Assembly: GCF_025753855.1 (NCBI RefSeq)
Contig: NZ_JAOWPT010000009.1
Location: 1-64,000, forward strand
DNA from: Mesorhizobium sp. ZC-5
Lineage (GTDB): Bacteria > Pseudomonadota > Alphaproteobacteria > Rhizobiales > Rhizobiaceae
Reading direction: 5' to 3'
Length of the DNA: 64,000 nucleotides
Shown: positions 50,373 through 59,052 of the stretch, piece by piece
Layout of the letters: each line of letters opens with the position of its first letter
How positions within the stretch are numbered: the stretch's first letter is position 1
Notes under the pieces: model-generated
The model's input: the letters and a program-made list of their open reading frames with translations, nothing else
The model's database searches: none
What the model was told of the DNA's origin: nothing
Program-made: the position numbers and the translations under genes

Positions 50373-51128
50373 ATGACCTATTCGATTGTCGCCCGCGACC
50401 CGCAGACAGGGCATTTGGGCATCGCCGTCGCGAGCCGTTTCTTTGCCGTCGGCGGTCTCGTGCCGCATATGCGCGGTGGCGTCGGCGCCGTCGCCACGCA
50501 GGCATTCGTCAATCCGCTTTATGGCATCGACGGTCTCGCCTTGCTGGCCGAAGGCCGCGCTCCCGCCGACATCGTGACCGAACTGACCACCGGGGACGAA
50601 GGCCATGGCAACCGTCAATTCCATCTGATCGACGCCGAAGGTCGCAATGCGGCGTTCACGGGCGAGAAATGCATCGATTGGGCCGGGCACCTGATCGGTG
50701 AGGGTGTATCCGTTGCCGGCAATATGTTGACAGGCGAAGCCGTCATCGCCGACACGCTGGCAGCCTATCAGGCTGGTTCAGACAAACCCTTTGCCAAGCG
50801 GCTTCTCGACGCCATGCAAGCCGGTGAGGATGCGGGAGGCGACAAACGCGGAAAGCAGTCGGCTGCGTTGGCGATCTTTCGGGACCAGGACTATCCATGG
50901 CTCAGCATCCGTTCCGACGATCACGCCGATCCGTTGGCGGAATTGCGCCGGCTCTATGCTGTTGCTGGCGAACGATACCTCTACGTCGCTGAAACGATGG
51001 CGACGCGCGCCAATCCGAACGGCATGCTGGACCGTCGCGAGATCGACGAGAAGATTGCGGCGCTTGAAAAGGCGCGCATCGCCGAAGGCCGCCCATCGGC
51101 ATCGTTCGGCACTCCGCTGAAGATATGA
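50373..51128 (+). CDS. DUF1028 family protein
   Basis: A 251-residue protein of DUF1028, a putative Ntn-hydrolase-like family: MTYSIVARDPQTGHLGIAVASRFFAVG, GVGAVATQAFVNP, and GNMLTGEAVI are typical. Members are often next to gamma-glutamyltransferase or peptide transporters, as here. The short N terminus before the first strand would fit processing to a catalytic Thr or Ser, but that is not shown. It starts 4 bases after ggt stop and ends 6 bases before the ATPase gene. Confidence 0.88.
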   Translation: MTYSIVARDPQTGHLGIAVASRFFAVGGLVPHMRGGVGAVATQAFVNPLYGIDGLALLAEGRAPADIVTELTTGDEGHGNRQFHLIDAEGRNAAFTGEKCIDWAGHLIGEGVSVAGNMLTGEAVIADTLAAYQAGSDKPFAKRLLDAMQAGEDAGGDKRGKQSAALAIFRDQDYPWLSIRSDDHADPLAELRRLYAVAGERYLYVAETMATRANPNGMLDRREIDEKIAALEKARIAEGRPSASFGTPLKI

Positions 51129-51134
51129 GGTAGC

Positions 51135-52961
51135 ATGAAGGTGGGCGAGCAGCCGGCAGGGCCGGTCCTTTCAGTCAGTGGGTTGACGACATCCTTCCTC
51201 GTCGATGGCCAATGGAAGCCGGTTCTTCACGACGTCGGCTTTGAGGTCTTTCCACGTGAGACCGTGGCTATCGTTGGCGAAAGCGGTTCAGGCAAGAGTG
51301 TTACTTCGCTGTCGGTCATGCGGCTACTCGCCAAAGGATCGAGCCGCATCGAAGGCAAGGTTCTGCTCAACGGCAAGGATGTGCTGAGGCTCAGCGACGC
51401 GGACATGCGTCGGGTGCGCGGCAATGACGCCGCGATGATCTTCCAGGAGCCGATGACCAGCCTCAATCCGGTCTTCACGATCGGTAGGCAGATCTCCGAA
51501 GCGCTGATCTGGCATCGCCGCATCGCCAAATCGGAGGCTCGAACCGAGACGATCCGGCTTCTGGAAAAGGTCCGCATTCCCAACGCCGCCTCGCGTTTCG
51601 ATGAATATCCGCATCAATTTTCGGGCGGTATGCGTCAGAGGGTGATGATCGCGATGGCGTTGGCATGCCGACCGAAACTGCTCATCGCCGACGAGCCGAC
51701 CACGGCGCTCGACGTGACCATCCAGGGTCAGATTCTCGACCTTATCAAGACGCTGCAGGATGAAGAGGGAATGTCGGTTCTCTTTATCACCCACGACATG
51801 GGGGTGGTCGCCGAGATCGCCGACCGAACCATCGTCATGTACCGCGGCGAAGCTGTCGAAGCCGGTGCGACCGAGGAAATTTTTCATCGCGGCAAACACC
51901 CTTATACGCGTGCGCTTCTGTCCGCGGTGCCACGCCTGGGGTCGATGACCAATTGCAAAAGGCCGCTGCCCTTTCCCGTCGTCGACATGGCGACCGGCAG
52001 CATCAGCGAACCGCGCGAAATCAGTGAAACGGTCGAAAGGGAGCACTCACCGATCCTGGCAGTACGCAATCTCTGCAAACGGTTCGATTTTCGTCGCGGA
52101 ATTTTCGGTGGCAAAGCCGGCGCGGTGCATGCCGTCGAGAATGTTTCCTTCGATCTGTTGCAAGGCGAGACGCTGGCCATCGTGGGTGAATCCGGCTGCG
52201 GCAAGTCGACGACAGGCCGAGCCATCACCCGCCTGGTCGAACCTGATTCCGGTAGTGTCCACCTCGAGGGCGACGATTTCTTGGCACTCGATCCGGCTTC
52301 GCTGCGTGCCAGGCGCAGCAGCATCCAAATGGTCTTCCAGGATCCGTTCGCCAGCCTCAATCCGCGCATGACCATCGGCGCCACCATAGCGGAGCCGCTG
52401 CTGGAACACGGTATCGTTGAACGCGGCGAGGCGCAGGAGCGCGTTGCCGCGCTGCTGCAGCGCGTCGGGCTTACCCCGGACATGGTAGCCCGCTATCCGC
52501 ATGAATTCTCCGGTGGCCAGCGCCAACGCATCGCCATTGCCCGCGCGCTGGCACTCGACCCCAAGGTCATCGTCGCCGACGAAAGCGTGTCCGCGCTGGA
52601 TGTTTCGATCAAGGCTCAGATTTGCAATCTGCTCATGGACATACAGGAGAGCTTGCGGCTCGCCTTCGTCTTCATCTCACATGACATGGCGGTGGTCGAA
52701 CGCATCAGCCACCGCGTTGCGGTGATGTATCTTGGCGAAATCGTCGAGATCGGGCCGCGCCAGGCCATCCTTGAGGATCCTCGACATGATTATACAAAAA
52801 AGCTGCTATCCGCGGTTCCCGTTCCCGACCCCTCACGCCGCGGCATCCGCAGGAATGCGGCCGTCGAAGAATTAAGCAATCCCGTTCGACCAGTGGGTTA
52901 TGTGGCACCCGTACGGGAATATCGCGAGGTGGCCGCAGGCCATCTCGTGATGAGGAACTGA
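51135..52961 (+). CDS. Fused DppD-DppF ABC ATPase
   Basis: A 608-residue protein with two complete ABC domains, GsiA-like. Domain 1 (about 10-270): GESGSGKS, FSGGMRQR, LLIADEPTTALD. Domain 2 (about 300-570): [28 protein letters not shown]. The second Walker B has Glu-Ser in place of Glu-Pro, common in this family. It replaces separate DppD and DppF proteins seen in the other cluster. It closes the operon that starts at 44388. Confidence 0.95.
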   Translation: MKVGEQPAGPVLSVSGLTTSFLVDGQWKPVLHDVGFEVFPRETVAIVGESGSGKSVTSLSVMRLLAKGSSRIEGKVLLNGKDVLRLSDADMRRVRGNDAAMIFQEPMTSLNPVFTIGRQISEALIWHRRIAKSEARTETIRLLEKVRIPNAASRFDEYPHQFSGGMRQRVMIAMALACRPKLLIADEPTTALDVTIQGQILDLIKTLQDEEGMSVLFITHDMGVVAEIADRTIVMYRGEAVEAGATEEIFHRGKHPYTRALLSAVPRLGSMTNCKRPLPFPVVDMATGSISEPREISETVEREHSPILAVRNLCKRFDFRRGIFGGKAGAVHAVENVSFDLLQGETLAIVGESGCGKSTTGRAITRLVEPDSGSVHLEGDDFLALDPASLRARRSSIQMVFQDPFASLNPRMTIGATIAEPLLEHGIVERGEAQERVAALLQRVGLTPDMVARYPHEFSGGQRQRIAIARALALDPKVIVADESVSALDVSIKAQICNLLMDIQESLRLAFVFISHDMAVVERISHRVAVMYLGEIVEIGPRQAILEDPRHDYTKKLLSAVPVPDPSRRGIRRNAAVEELSNPVRPVGYVAPVREYREVAAGHLVMRN

Positions 52962-53117
52962 AGTTCAAGGATTGAGATGTGGTTTGCCCTTTCCTGAGAA
53001 TATGAACTGAATCGAAGCTGCGAGCGAACCAAACTCTGACCCGCCGCTTACAGTTACGGGGGCAACTCCGGCATCGCATTCGTCCTGGATTTCCAGATGT
53101 CTGCTTCGACAAAATAC

Positions 53118-53133
53118 GATGATAAAAATCATC
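53118..53133. promoter_or_regulatory. Small dyad before the MaoC-like gene
   Basis: GATGATAAAAATCATC is a perfect 6-bp inverted repeat with 4-base centre, 35 bases before the ATG at 53168 in the 206-base spacer after the ATPase gene. Confidence 0.4.
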
Positions 53134-53167
53134 CCGTCGTGCGATGGACAGTACAGGAGATATTCTG

Positions 53168-54031
53168 ATGAGTTTGGATCGATCCGAAAACCGGTTTGCC
53201 GACTGGATCGGAAGAGTTGAGGAGTGTCGCGACGTCGTGTCTGTCGAGCGACTCCGCAGGTTCTCCGCGATATTTGACGAGGATCCGGCTATTCCGGACT
53301 TCGGAAACACGGCACCTCCGCTCTCGCACTGGACCCTATTTCTGCCGACCGCGCGTCAATCGGAACTGGGCGAGGACGGCCATGCCAAACGCGGGGGTTT
53401 TCTTCCACCAGTCAACCACCTCCCGCGACGCATGTGGGCGGGGGGACGGATCGATTTCTTCTCTCCGCTGCGGGTAGGAATGTCGGTGGTCCGTCACTCG
53501 GAGATCATGAGTGTGAAGGAGCGCGATGGAAGCCTCGGGCCACTGATCTTCGTGACTCTCCGTCATGAAATCCGGGAGGAGGGCGGATCTGAACCCTTGC
53601 TCGTCGAAGACCACGACATCGTCTATCGGGGTGCCGAGGCGTTTGCCGCCAAGCGGTTGACGCCAGCCGAGACCAAGGCGGATTGGGAAAGTTCGATAGT
53701 GCCGGATGAAACGTTGCTATTCCGCTATTCCGCGCTGACATTTAACGGCCACCGCATCCACTACGACCGGAGATATGTGACGACCGTCGAGGGTTATCCG
53801 GGGTTGGTCGTGCACGGGCCACTGATCGCCACGCTGCTCGTCAACCTTCTTCGGGCCAACAGTTCAAACTCGGCGTTGAAGGCCTTCTCTTTCCGTGCGG
53901 TTTCACCTGTTTTCGATGGCGCCCGGATGTTCGTTCGCGGCACCGTGCCGGACGCGGAGGGCAGGGCCAAGCTTTGGGCGGCCAACGCGGAGAACGGTCT
54001 TGCGATGCAAGCGGAAGCGCAACTGGCGTGA
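53168..54031 (+). CDS. MaoC-like / FAS1-type dehydratase (mesaconyl-C4-CoA hydratase family)
   Basis: A 287-residue hot-dog-fold hydratase/dehydratase. The first half is the FAS1-like N-terminal domain (LPPVNHLPRRMWAGGRIDFFSPLRVG), the second holds the active-site segment FRYSALTFNGHRIHYDRRY (Asn-His) and the GLVVHGPL block. It would hydrate an enoyl- or mesaconyl-CoA-type thioester in the cytosol. AGGAGA precedes the ATG by 8 bases. It precedes an acyl-CoA dehydrogenase by 80 bases, likely co-transcribed. Confidence 0.88.
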   Translation: MSLDRSENRFADWIGRVEECRDVVSVERLRRFSAIFDEDPAIPDFGNTAPPLSHWTLFLPTARQSELGEDGHAKRGGFLPPVNHLPRRMWAGGRIDFFSPLRVGMSVVRHSEIMSVKERDGSLGPLIFVTLRHEIREEGGSEPLLVEDHDIVYRGAEAFAAKRLTPAETKADWESSIVPDETLLFRYSALTFNGHRIHYDRRYVTTVEGYPGLVVHGPLIATLLVNLLRANSSNSALKAFSFRAVSPVFDGARMFVRGTVPDAEGRAKLWAANAENGLAMQAEAQLA

Positions 54032-54110
54032 GCGGGTCCCTTGGACTACATCCTTGATGCCGCGCCATACTACGTGCGCGCGTTAACCGCGCCATCGAAA
54101 GCAGGCATAG

Positions 54111-55274
54111 ATGCAGACCACCGGCGGTGACAATTACCTTGAGATACGCGACGCCATTCGTGTGCTTTGCGCGGAATTCCCGGCGGAGTACCACCGCAAG
54201 GTCGACGAGGCTCGAGGCTATCCCGACGAATTCGTCGACGCCCTGACACGAGCGGGGTGGATGGCTGCGCTCATCCCGGAGCAATACGGTGGCTCCGGTC
54301 TCGGATTGACGGAAGCTTCGGTCATCATGGAAGAGATCAACCGGTCCGGCGGCAATTCGGGTGCCTGCCATGGCCAGATGTACAACATGAATACCTTGGT
54401 TCGCCATGGCTCGGAAGAGCAGCGGCAACGCTATTTGCCGAAAATCGCGAGCGGTGAGCTTCGCCTGCAGTCAATGGGTGTTACCGAGCCTACCACCGGC
54501 ACCGATACGACCGGCATCAAGACCACAGCCCGGAAGAAGGGGGATCGCTACGTTATCAATGGCCAGAAAGTATGGATTTCCCGCATCCAACACTCGGATT
54601 TGATGGTCCTGCTCGCCCGCACGACGCCGCTTGATCAGGTCAAGAAAAAAACGGAAGGCATGTCGATCTTTATCGTCGATCTCAAGGAGGCGGCGGGGAA
54701 GGGCATGACAGTTCGGCCTATTCGCAACATGGTCAATCATGAGACGAATGAGCTGTTCTTCGACGACCTGGAGATTCCCGAGGAGAACCTGATCGGCGAG
54801 GAAGGCCAAGGGTTCAAATATATCCTGACAGGCCTGAACGCCGAGCGTACGTTGATCGCAGCGGAATGTATCGGCGATGGATATTGGTTCATCGAGAAAG
54901 TGTCGGATTACGTCAAGGAACGCACCGTCTTCGGCCGGCCAATAGGCCAAAACCAAGGTGTACAGTTCCCCATCGCCGAAAGCTATGTGGAGATCGAGGC
55001 CGCCAATCTGATGCGCTACGAGGCCTGTCGTCTCTACGACGCGGGGGAACCTTGTGGCGCGCAGGCCAACATGGCGAAATATCTTGCTGCCAAGGCCTCG
55101 TGGGAGGCGGCAAACGCATGCATCCAGTTCCATGGCGGTTTTGGGTTTGCTTGCGACTACGATATCGAGCGCAAATTCCGCGAGACCCGCCTGTACCAGG
55201 TCGCGCCGATCTCCACGAACCTCATTCTGAGCTATGTCGCCGAGCATGTCCTTGGGCTGCCACGGTCGTTCTGA
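54111..55274 (+). CDS. Acyl-CoA dehydrogenase
   Basis: A 387-residue FAD flavoenzyme of the acyl-CoA dehydrogenase family: IPEQYGGSGLG, MGVTEPTTGTDTTGIKTTA FAD-contact loop, KVWISRIQHSD, and the C-terminal QFHGGFGFACDYDIER. It introduces a double bond into an acyl-CoA and feeds electrons to ETF. Substrate unknown. It pairs with the dehydratase just upstream, as in short acyl-CoA catabolism. Confidence 0.93.
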   Translation: MQTTGGDNYLEIRDAIRVLCAEFPAEYHRKVDEARGYPDEFVDALTRAGWMAALIPEQYGGSGLGLTEASVIMEEINRSGGNSGACHGQMYNMNTLVRHGSEEQRQRYLPKIASGELRLQSMGVTEPTTGTDTTGIKTTARKKGDRYVINGQKVWISRIQHSDLMVLLARTTPLDQVKKKTEGMSIFIVDLKEAAGKGMTVRPIRNMVNHETNELFFDDLEIPEENLIGEEGQGFKYILTGLNAERTLIAAECIGDGYWFIEKVSDYVKERTVFGRPIGQNQGVQFPIAESYVEIEAANLMRYEACRLYDAGEPCGAQANMAKYLAAKASWEAANACIQFHGGFGFACDYDIERKFRETRLYQVAPISTNLILSYVAEHVLGLPRSF

Positions 55275-55312
55275 TGGCGATCGTCAAACGCCGTAGTGCG
55301 TACAGAGCCAAA

Positions 55313-55345
55313 AGCCGGTTCTGTATCTTTGACACATCCGGCTTG
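55313..55345 (+). terminator. Weak hairpin after the acyl-CoA dehydrogenase
   Basis: AAGCCGG and CCGGCTT are 7-bp arms with a 19-base loop, 39 bases after the stop and followed by CCCTTTCCCC. The rest of the 55275-55474 spacer is AT-rich and likely holds the lysR promoter. Confidence 0.35.
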
Positions 55346-55474
55346 CCCTTTCCCCAATAAAGCGACTGCAAGCTATGCGAGTGTTCAAGCCGCGTGGAAT
55401 ATCCTTCCGCCTTTCATGCTTATTTTGGATTGTATTCCATTGCTCATTCAAAAATTGCATGATTAACTTATAAG

Positions 55475-56449
55475 ATGGAGCTAAAGCAGCTTGAAGCATT
55501 TCTTGCCGTTTTTTCCGCGGGCAGCATCACCGCAGCAGCCCGCCTGCTCGACCGCTCGCAACCGGCGGTGAGCCGATTGATCCAGGAACTTGAAAGCGAC
55601 ATCGGCTTCGAACTGCTACACCGGAACGGCCCCCGCATAACCCCGACCGAGCGCGGCATCCGCTTCCACGAGGAGGCCGAGCGCCTCCTCACCGGAATCG
55701 GCCGGCTGCACGAACGTGCCAGGGCTATTGCGACCGAAGAGGCCGTGCCGATCGAGATCGTCGCCATTCCCGCCTTCGCTGCCGGCTTCGTGCCGAAAGC
55801 GCTCACCAGCATGCCGCAGCACGCTTTGCCGTCACGGCTTCACGTGCGGAGCGCACCGGCCGAGTCCGGCATCCAGTCGGTTCTCGCCCGCACGGCCGAT
55901 CTCTGTGTCGTATCGCTGCCGGCCGAGCAGCCAGGACTGGAAACGCATCTCCTCGCTCAGGCGCCCTGCGTCGTGGCGCTCGCAACTTCTGATCCTCTGG
56001 CCAGGAAGGATGTCATCGCCATCACTGATCTGGAGGGACGGAGCCTGATCACCATGGCCAATCCGTTCCGCCTTCGGCGCCGCGTCGACCAAGCCATCGA
56101 GGCGCATAGCGTCAACGCGGCAAGGGTGATCGATACCAATGCAGCCGTGGTCGCGATGCAATTGACCGCCTGCGGTGCGGGGGTCGCCATCATCGAACCG
56201 GTGACTGCCTATGGAGTGTCGCTGAAGGGGGTGGAAATCCGCCCACTCGACGTCGATATTCCATTTCTGTGGGGGGTATTCTCTGCGGTCTCGCGTCCGC
56301 TCCCGGAAACCGCGCGGGCCTTTATCGATCAATTCATCAAGACGACCGTTTCGGCGATCCCCGGTCTGGTTCAGCACGATCCGCGCAGGACTGACCTGGT
56401 GACGGAGGCAATCTTCGGCGGTACCCGGCACAGGGCAGGGGTGACTTGA
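55475..56449 (+). CDS. LysR-family transcriptional regulator
   Basis: A 324-residue LTTR with winged helix at residues 2-62 (FLAVFSAGSITAAARLLDRSQPAVSRLIQELE) and a ligand-binding domain (about 88-300; EIVAIPAFAAGFVPKAL...LLAQAPCVVALATSDPLA). It is transcribed in the same direction as the following catabolic genes, not divergent, and its stop overlaps the next ATG (TGATG), so it is co-transcribed with the operon it probably controls. Confidence 0.92.
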   Translation: MELKQLEAFLAVFSAGSITAAARLLDRSQPAVSRLIQELESDIGFELLHRNGPRITPTERGIRFHEEAERLLTGIGRLHERARAIATEEAVPIEIVAIPAFAAGFVPKALTSMPQHALPSRLHVRSAPAESGIQSVLARTADLCVVSLPAEQPGLETHLLAQAPCVVALATSDPLARKDVIAITDLEGRSLITMANPFRLRRRVDQAIEAHSVNAARVIDTNAAVVAMQLTACGAGVAIIEPVTAYGVSLKGVEIRPLDVDIPFLWGVFSAVSRPLPETARAFIDQFIKTTVSAIPGLVQHDPRRTDLVTEAIFGGTRHRAGVT

Positions 56450-57945
56450 TGAGCGTCGTCGCCACGGACAGAGCCGCTGGACTGACTGCGTTGCGCGAAC
56501 GGCTTCAAAACGACCTCAGTCTGCTGGAATTGCCCGGCAAGGCGTGGATGCCGCCTCGTGCGGCGAACGGCGAGCGTGTCCATGACATCGTCATCGTCGG
56601 CGGCGGCATGTGCGGACTGGTCGCCCATTTCGCGCTCCAGTGCGGCGGCATGCGCAATGTGCGCATCTTCGATCGCAATCCGGAGGGACGCGAAGGGCCG
56701 TGGATCACCTATGCGCGCATGGAGACGCTGCGCTCGCCGAAGCAACTTGCCGGCCCCGCCTTCGGTATTGGAGCATTGACCTTCCGTGCCTGGTTCACCG
56801 CGCAGTTCGGCGAGGCCGCCTGGGACGCACTCGACAAGATTCCCCGCCCGATGTGGATGGATTATCTGCGGTGGTACCGCAAAGTGCTTGGCATACCGGT
56901 CGAGAATGAGGTGGAGGTCGCTTCGATCCTGCCCGAAGGTGACTATCTGCGCCTCGCCCTTTCCGGCAGCGGCGCGAAGGAGGCGTCGATTCTCGCCCGC
57001 AAGGTGATCATGGCCACCGGCCGGGAGGGTACCGGCACTCCCAACATTCCTTCCTTCGTCGACGGTTTGCCGAAATCGTGCTGGGCGCATTCGTCCGAGG
57101 ATATCGATTTCAGCGCTCTCAAGGGTAAGCGCGTTTTGGTGATCGGCGTCGGTGCGTCCGCTGTCGACAATTCGGCCGAGGCGCTCGAGGCGGGGGCTGC
57201 GGAGGTCCGTCATCTCATCCGTCGCAAGGAAATGCCGACCATCAACAAGATGATGGGCATCGGCTCGTTCGGATTTCTCAGCGGCTTCCCGGAACTGCCG
57301 GATGAGTGGCGCTGGCGTTTCATGCACTACTCTTTCGTCACGCAAACGCCGTCGCCGCGCGGTTCGACGCTGCGCGTCAGCCGCCACAAGAACGCGTACT
57401 TCCATTTTGGCAAAGCTATAGGACGGGTCGAGAGATCGGGCGGCGAACTCCTGATTGAAACCAGCGATGGGAGTCGCCTGGCAACGGATTTCCTCATTCT
57501 CGGCACCGGCTTCATGGTCGATCCGCTCGCCCGCTCCGAGATGCCAGGTTATGCCGGCGAGATCCTGCTGTGGAAGGATCGCTACACGCCGCCAGAAGAT
57601 ACGCAAAACCGCGAACTCGCGAATTTTCCATATCTGGACGCTGATTTCGCATTCCAGGAAAGAACGCCGGGCAATGCACCGTGGCTCAAGCACATACACT
57701 GCTTCAACTACGGCGCGACCGCCAGCCTCGGCAAGGTCAGCGGGGACATCCCTGGCATCAGCGAAGGGGCGCAGTGGCTCGCACGCGGACTGGCAGCGAG
57801 GTTCTATGCGGAAGACGTCGCCATCCACTGGCAAGGCATGCTCGACTACGACAAGCCGGAACTCCTGGGTGACGAATGGACGGCCTCGGAAATCGAGGAG
57901 ACGACCGACGGCGGTGCTCTGCAGGCCGCGGGCAAAGGAGGCTGA
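56449..57945 (+). CDS. NAD(P)/FAD-dependent monooxygenase-like oxidoreductase
   Basis: A 498-residue flavoprotein of the FMO/Baeyer-Villiger/N-hydroxylating type. FAD motif VGGGMCGL (51-58), NADPH-type motif VIGVGASAVDN (about 231-241) preceded by CWAHSSEDIDF, which resembles the BVMO-like fingerprint but lacks its exact form. ATGTGF-like FLILGTGFMV is the third site. It probably oxygenates or oxidises a small amine or ketone. ATG 56449 overlaps the lysR stop; TTG 56446 is possible. First enzyme of the operon. Confidence 0.85.
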   Translation: MSVVATDRAAGLTALRERLQNDLSLLELPGKAWMPPRAANGERVHDIVIVGGGMCGLVAHFALQCGGMRNVRIFDRNPEGREGPWITYARMETLRSPKQLAGPAFGIGALTFRAWFTAQFGEAAWDALDKIPRPMWMDYLRWYRKVLGIPVENEVEVASILPEGDYLRLALSGSGAKEASILARKVIMATGREGTGTPNIPSFVDGLPKSCWAHSSEDIDFSALKGKRVLVIGVGASAVDNSAEALEAGAAEVRHLIRRKEMPTINKMMGIGSFGFLSGFPELPDEWRWRFMHYSFVTQTPSPRGSTLRVSRHKNAYFHFGKAIGRVERSGGELLIETSDGSRLATDFLILGTGFMVDPLARSEMPGYAGEILLWKDRYTPPEDTQNRELANFPYLDADFAFQERTPGNAPWLKHIHCFNYGATASLGKVSGDIPGISEGAQWLARGLAARFYAEDVAIHWQGMLDYDKPELLGDEWTASEIEETTDGGALQAAGKGG

Positions 57946-57952
57946 CGGGAAT

Positions 57953-58453
57953 ATGTCCGCACTTGCAAGCAACGACGTGGTGACCGAACAGTCCAGGGTA
58001 CTCCCCGGCGAGGCTGCCCACGAAGCTCTGGTCGCCCGCGCCGAGGTCGTTGCGATGACGCAGGCCACGCACGACGCGGCACTGAAACCCAAGGATCCGG
58101 GTGGTCTGTCGCACGCCGAACGGGCAGCGCTTGCAAGCCGCATCGCCAGGCTGAACGCCGATGCCGGACTTGCCGCGCACTACGAGACACTCATGCATGA
58201 AGCAGTCGCGTCCGCTGAGGTGGAATGCATCGCGGACCCGGCCTTCAAGGGCAGCGGCCGCATCGGTGCGCTCATCGCCTACACCGACCTTGCATCGACG
58301 GCGCCAAAGGACGTTGGGCCGAGCGATATCGAGGCGCTGAAGCAGGCCGGCGTCGGCGACGCCGACATTGTTCGCCTCGCCGAACTCAACGCTTTCCTGG
58401 CCTACCAGGTGAGGCTGATCGCCGGACTGAAACTGTTGAGAGGCCAGGGATGA
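57953..58453 (+). CDS. CMD-domain (AhpD-like) protein, small
   Basis: A 166-residue helical protein resembling the carboxymuconolactone-decarboxylase fold but without the CxxC pair: it has LSHAERAALASRIARLN and DIVRLAELNAFLAYQVRL. Without cysteines it is unlikely to be a peroxidase by itself; it may partner the next protein. Stop overlaps the next gene as ATGA. Confidence 0.72.
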   Translation: MSALASNDVVTEQSRVLPGEAAHEALVARAEVVAMTQATHDAALKPKDPGGLSHAERAALASRIARLNADAGLAAHYETLMHEAVASAEVECIADPAFKGSGRIGALIAYTDLASTAPKDVGPSDIEALKQAGVGDADIVRLAELNAFLAYQVRLIAGLKLLRGQG

Positions 58454-59052
58454 GCGGGGTGCTGCACGAATTCACGACGCAAGTTCCCGAATGGCGGCCG
58501 CGTGTGAAGCCGATCGAGCTCGCCAATGCGACGCCGGAACAACTTGAGGCGTTGCAGGTAACGCCATCCAACACCCAAGTGTCCGACTACGTGCTGGTGC
58601 TCGCCAACGACGTCGAGACGCTCAAGGTACGCTCGCCGCTGTTCAACGCCATCATGTACGGACGCGGCGGACTGTCTCGCGCGGAGCGTGAACTCGGGGC
58701 GGTCGGCGCCTCCATCGTCAACCGCTGCATTTACTGCGCTGCGGTCCATGCCAGCCGCCACAACCAACTGACGAAGGATGAAACCGTTATCGCGAAGATA
58801 TTCGCCGACGGCGAGAACGCTGAAATCGAAGAACGGCAAGCCGCAATATTGAACTTCGCTGTCCGGCTGTCGCGCGCACCAAGCGAGGCAGACCCCGAGG
58901 ATATGCGGAGATTGCGAAATGCCGGGCTCTCAGATGAGGAAATCCTCGACCTGATCCTGTCGGCGTCACTGTTCGGCTGGGCGAACCGGCTGATGCACAC
59001 ACTCGGCGATCCGGTTGCCAGGGACGACGCGAACGGCGGGAGTGGACGATAG
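58450..59052 (+). CDS. Alkylhydroperoxidase AhpD-family peroxidase-related protein
   Basis: A 200-residue protein with the CxxC active site, Cys93 and Cys96 in RCIYCAAVHASRH (with His100), typical of the uncharacterised peroxidase-related branch of the CMD family. It could reduce peroxides or act in a decarboxylation-like step. ATGA overlap with the previous gene and direct abutment to the next. Confidence 0.88.
   Translation: MSGVLHEFTTQVPEWRPRVKPIELANATPEQLEALQVTPSNTQVSDYVLVLANDVETLKVRSPLFNAIMYGRGGLSRAERELGAVGASIVNRCIYCAAVHASRHNQLTKDETVIAKIFADGENAEIEERQAAILNFAVRLSRAPSEADPEDMRRLRNAGLSDEEILDLILSASLFGWANRLMHTLGDPVARDDANGGSGR

Noticed and set aside
56371-58143. Minus-strand frame of 590 codons
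   Set aside because: Opposite the flavin monooxygenase and CMD genes, which have clear motifs; no motif in the antisense frame.
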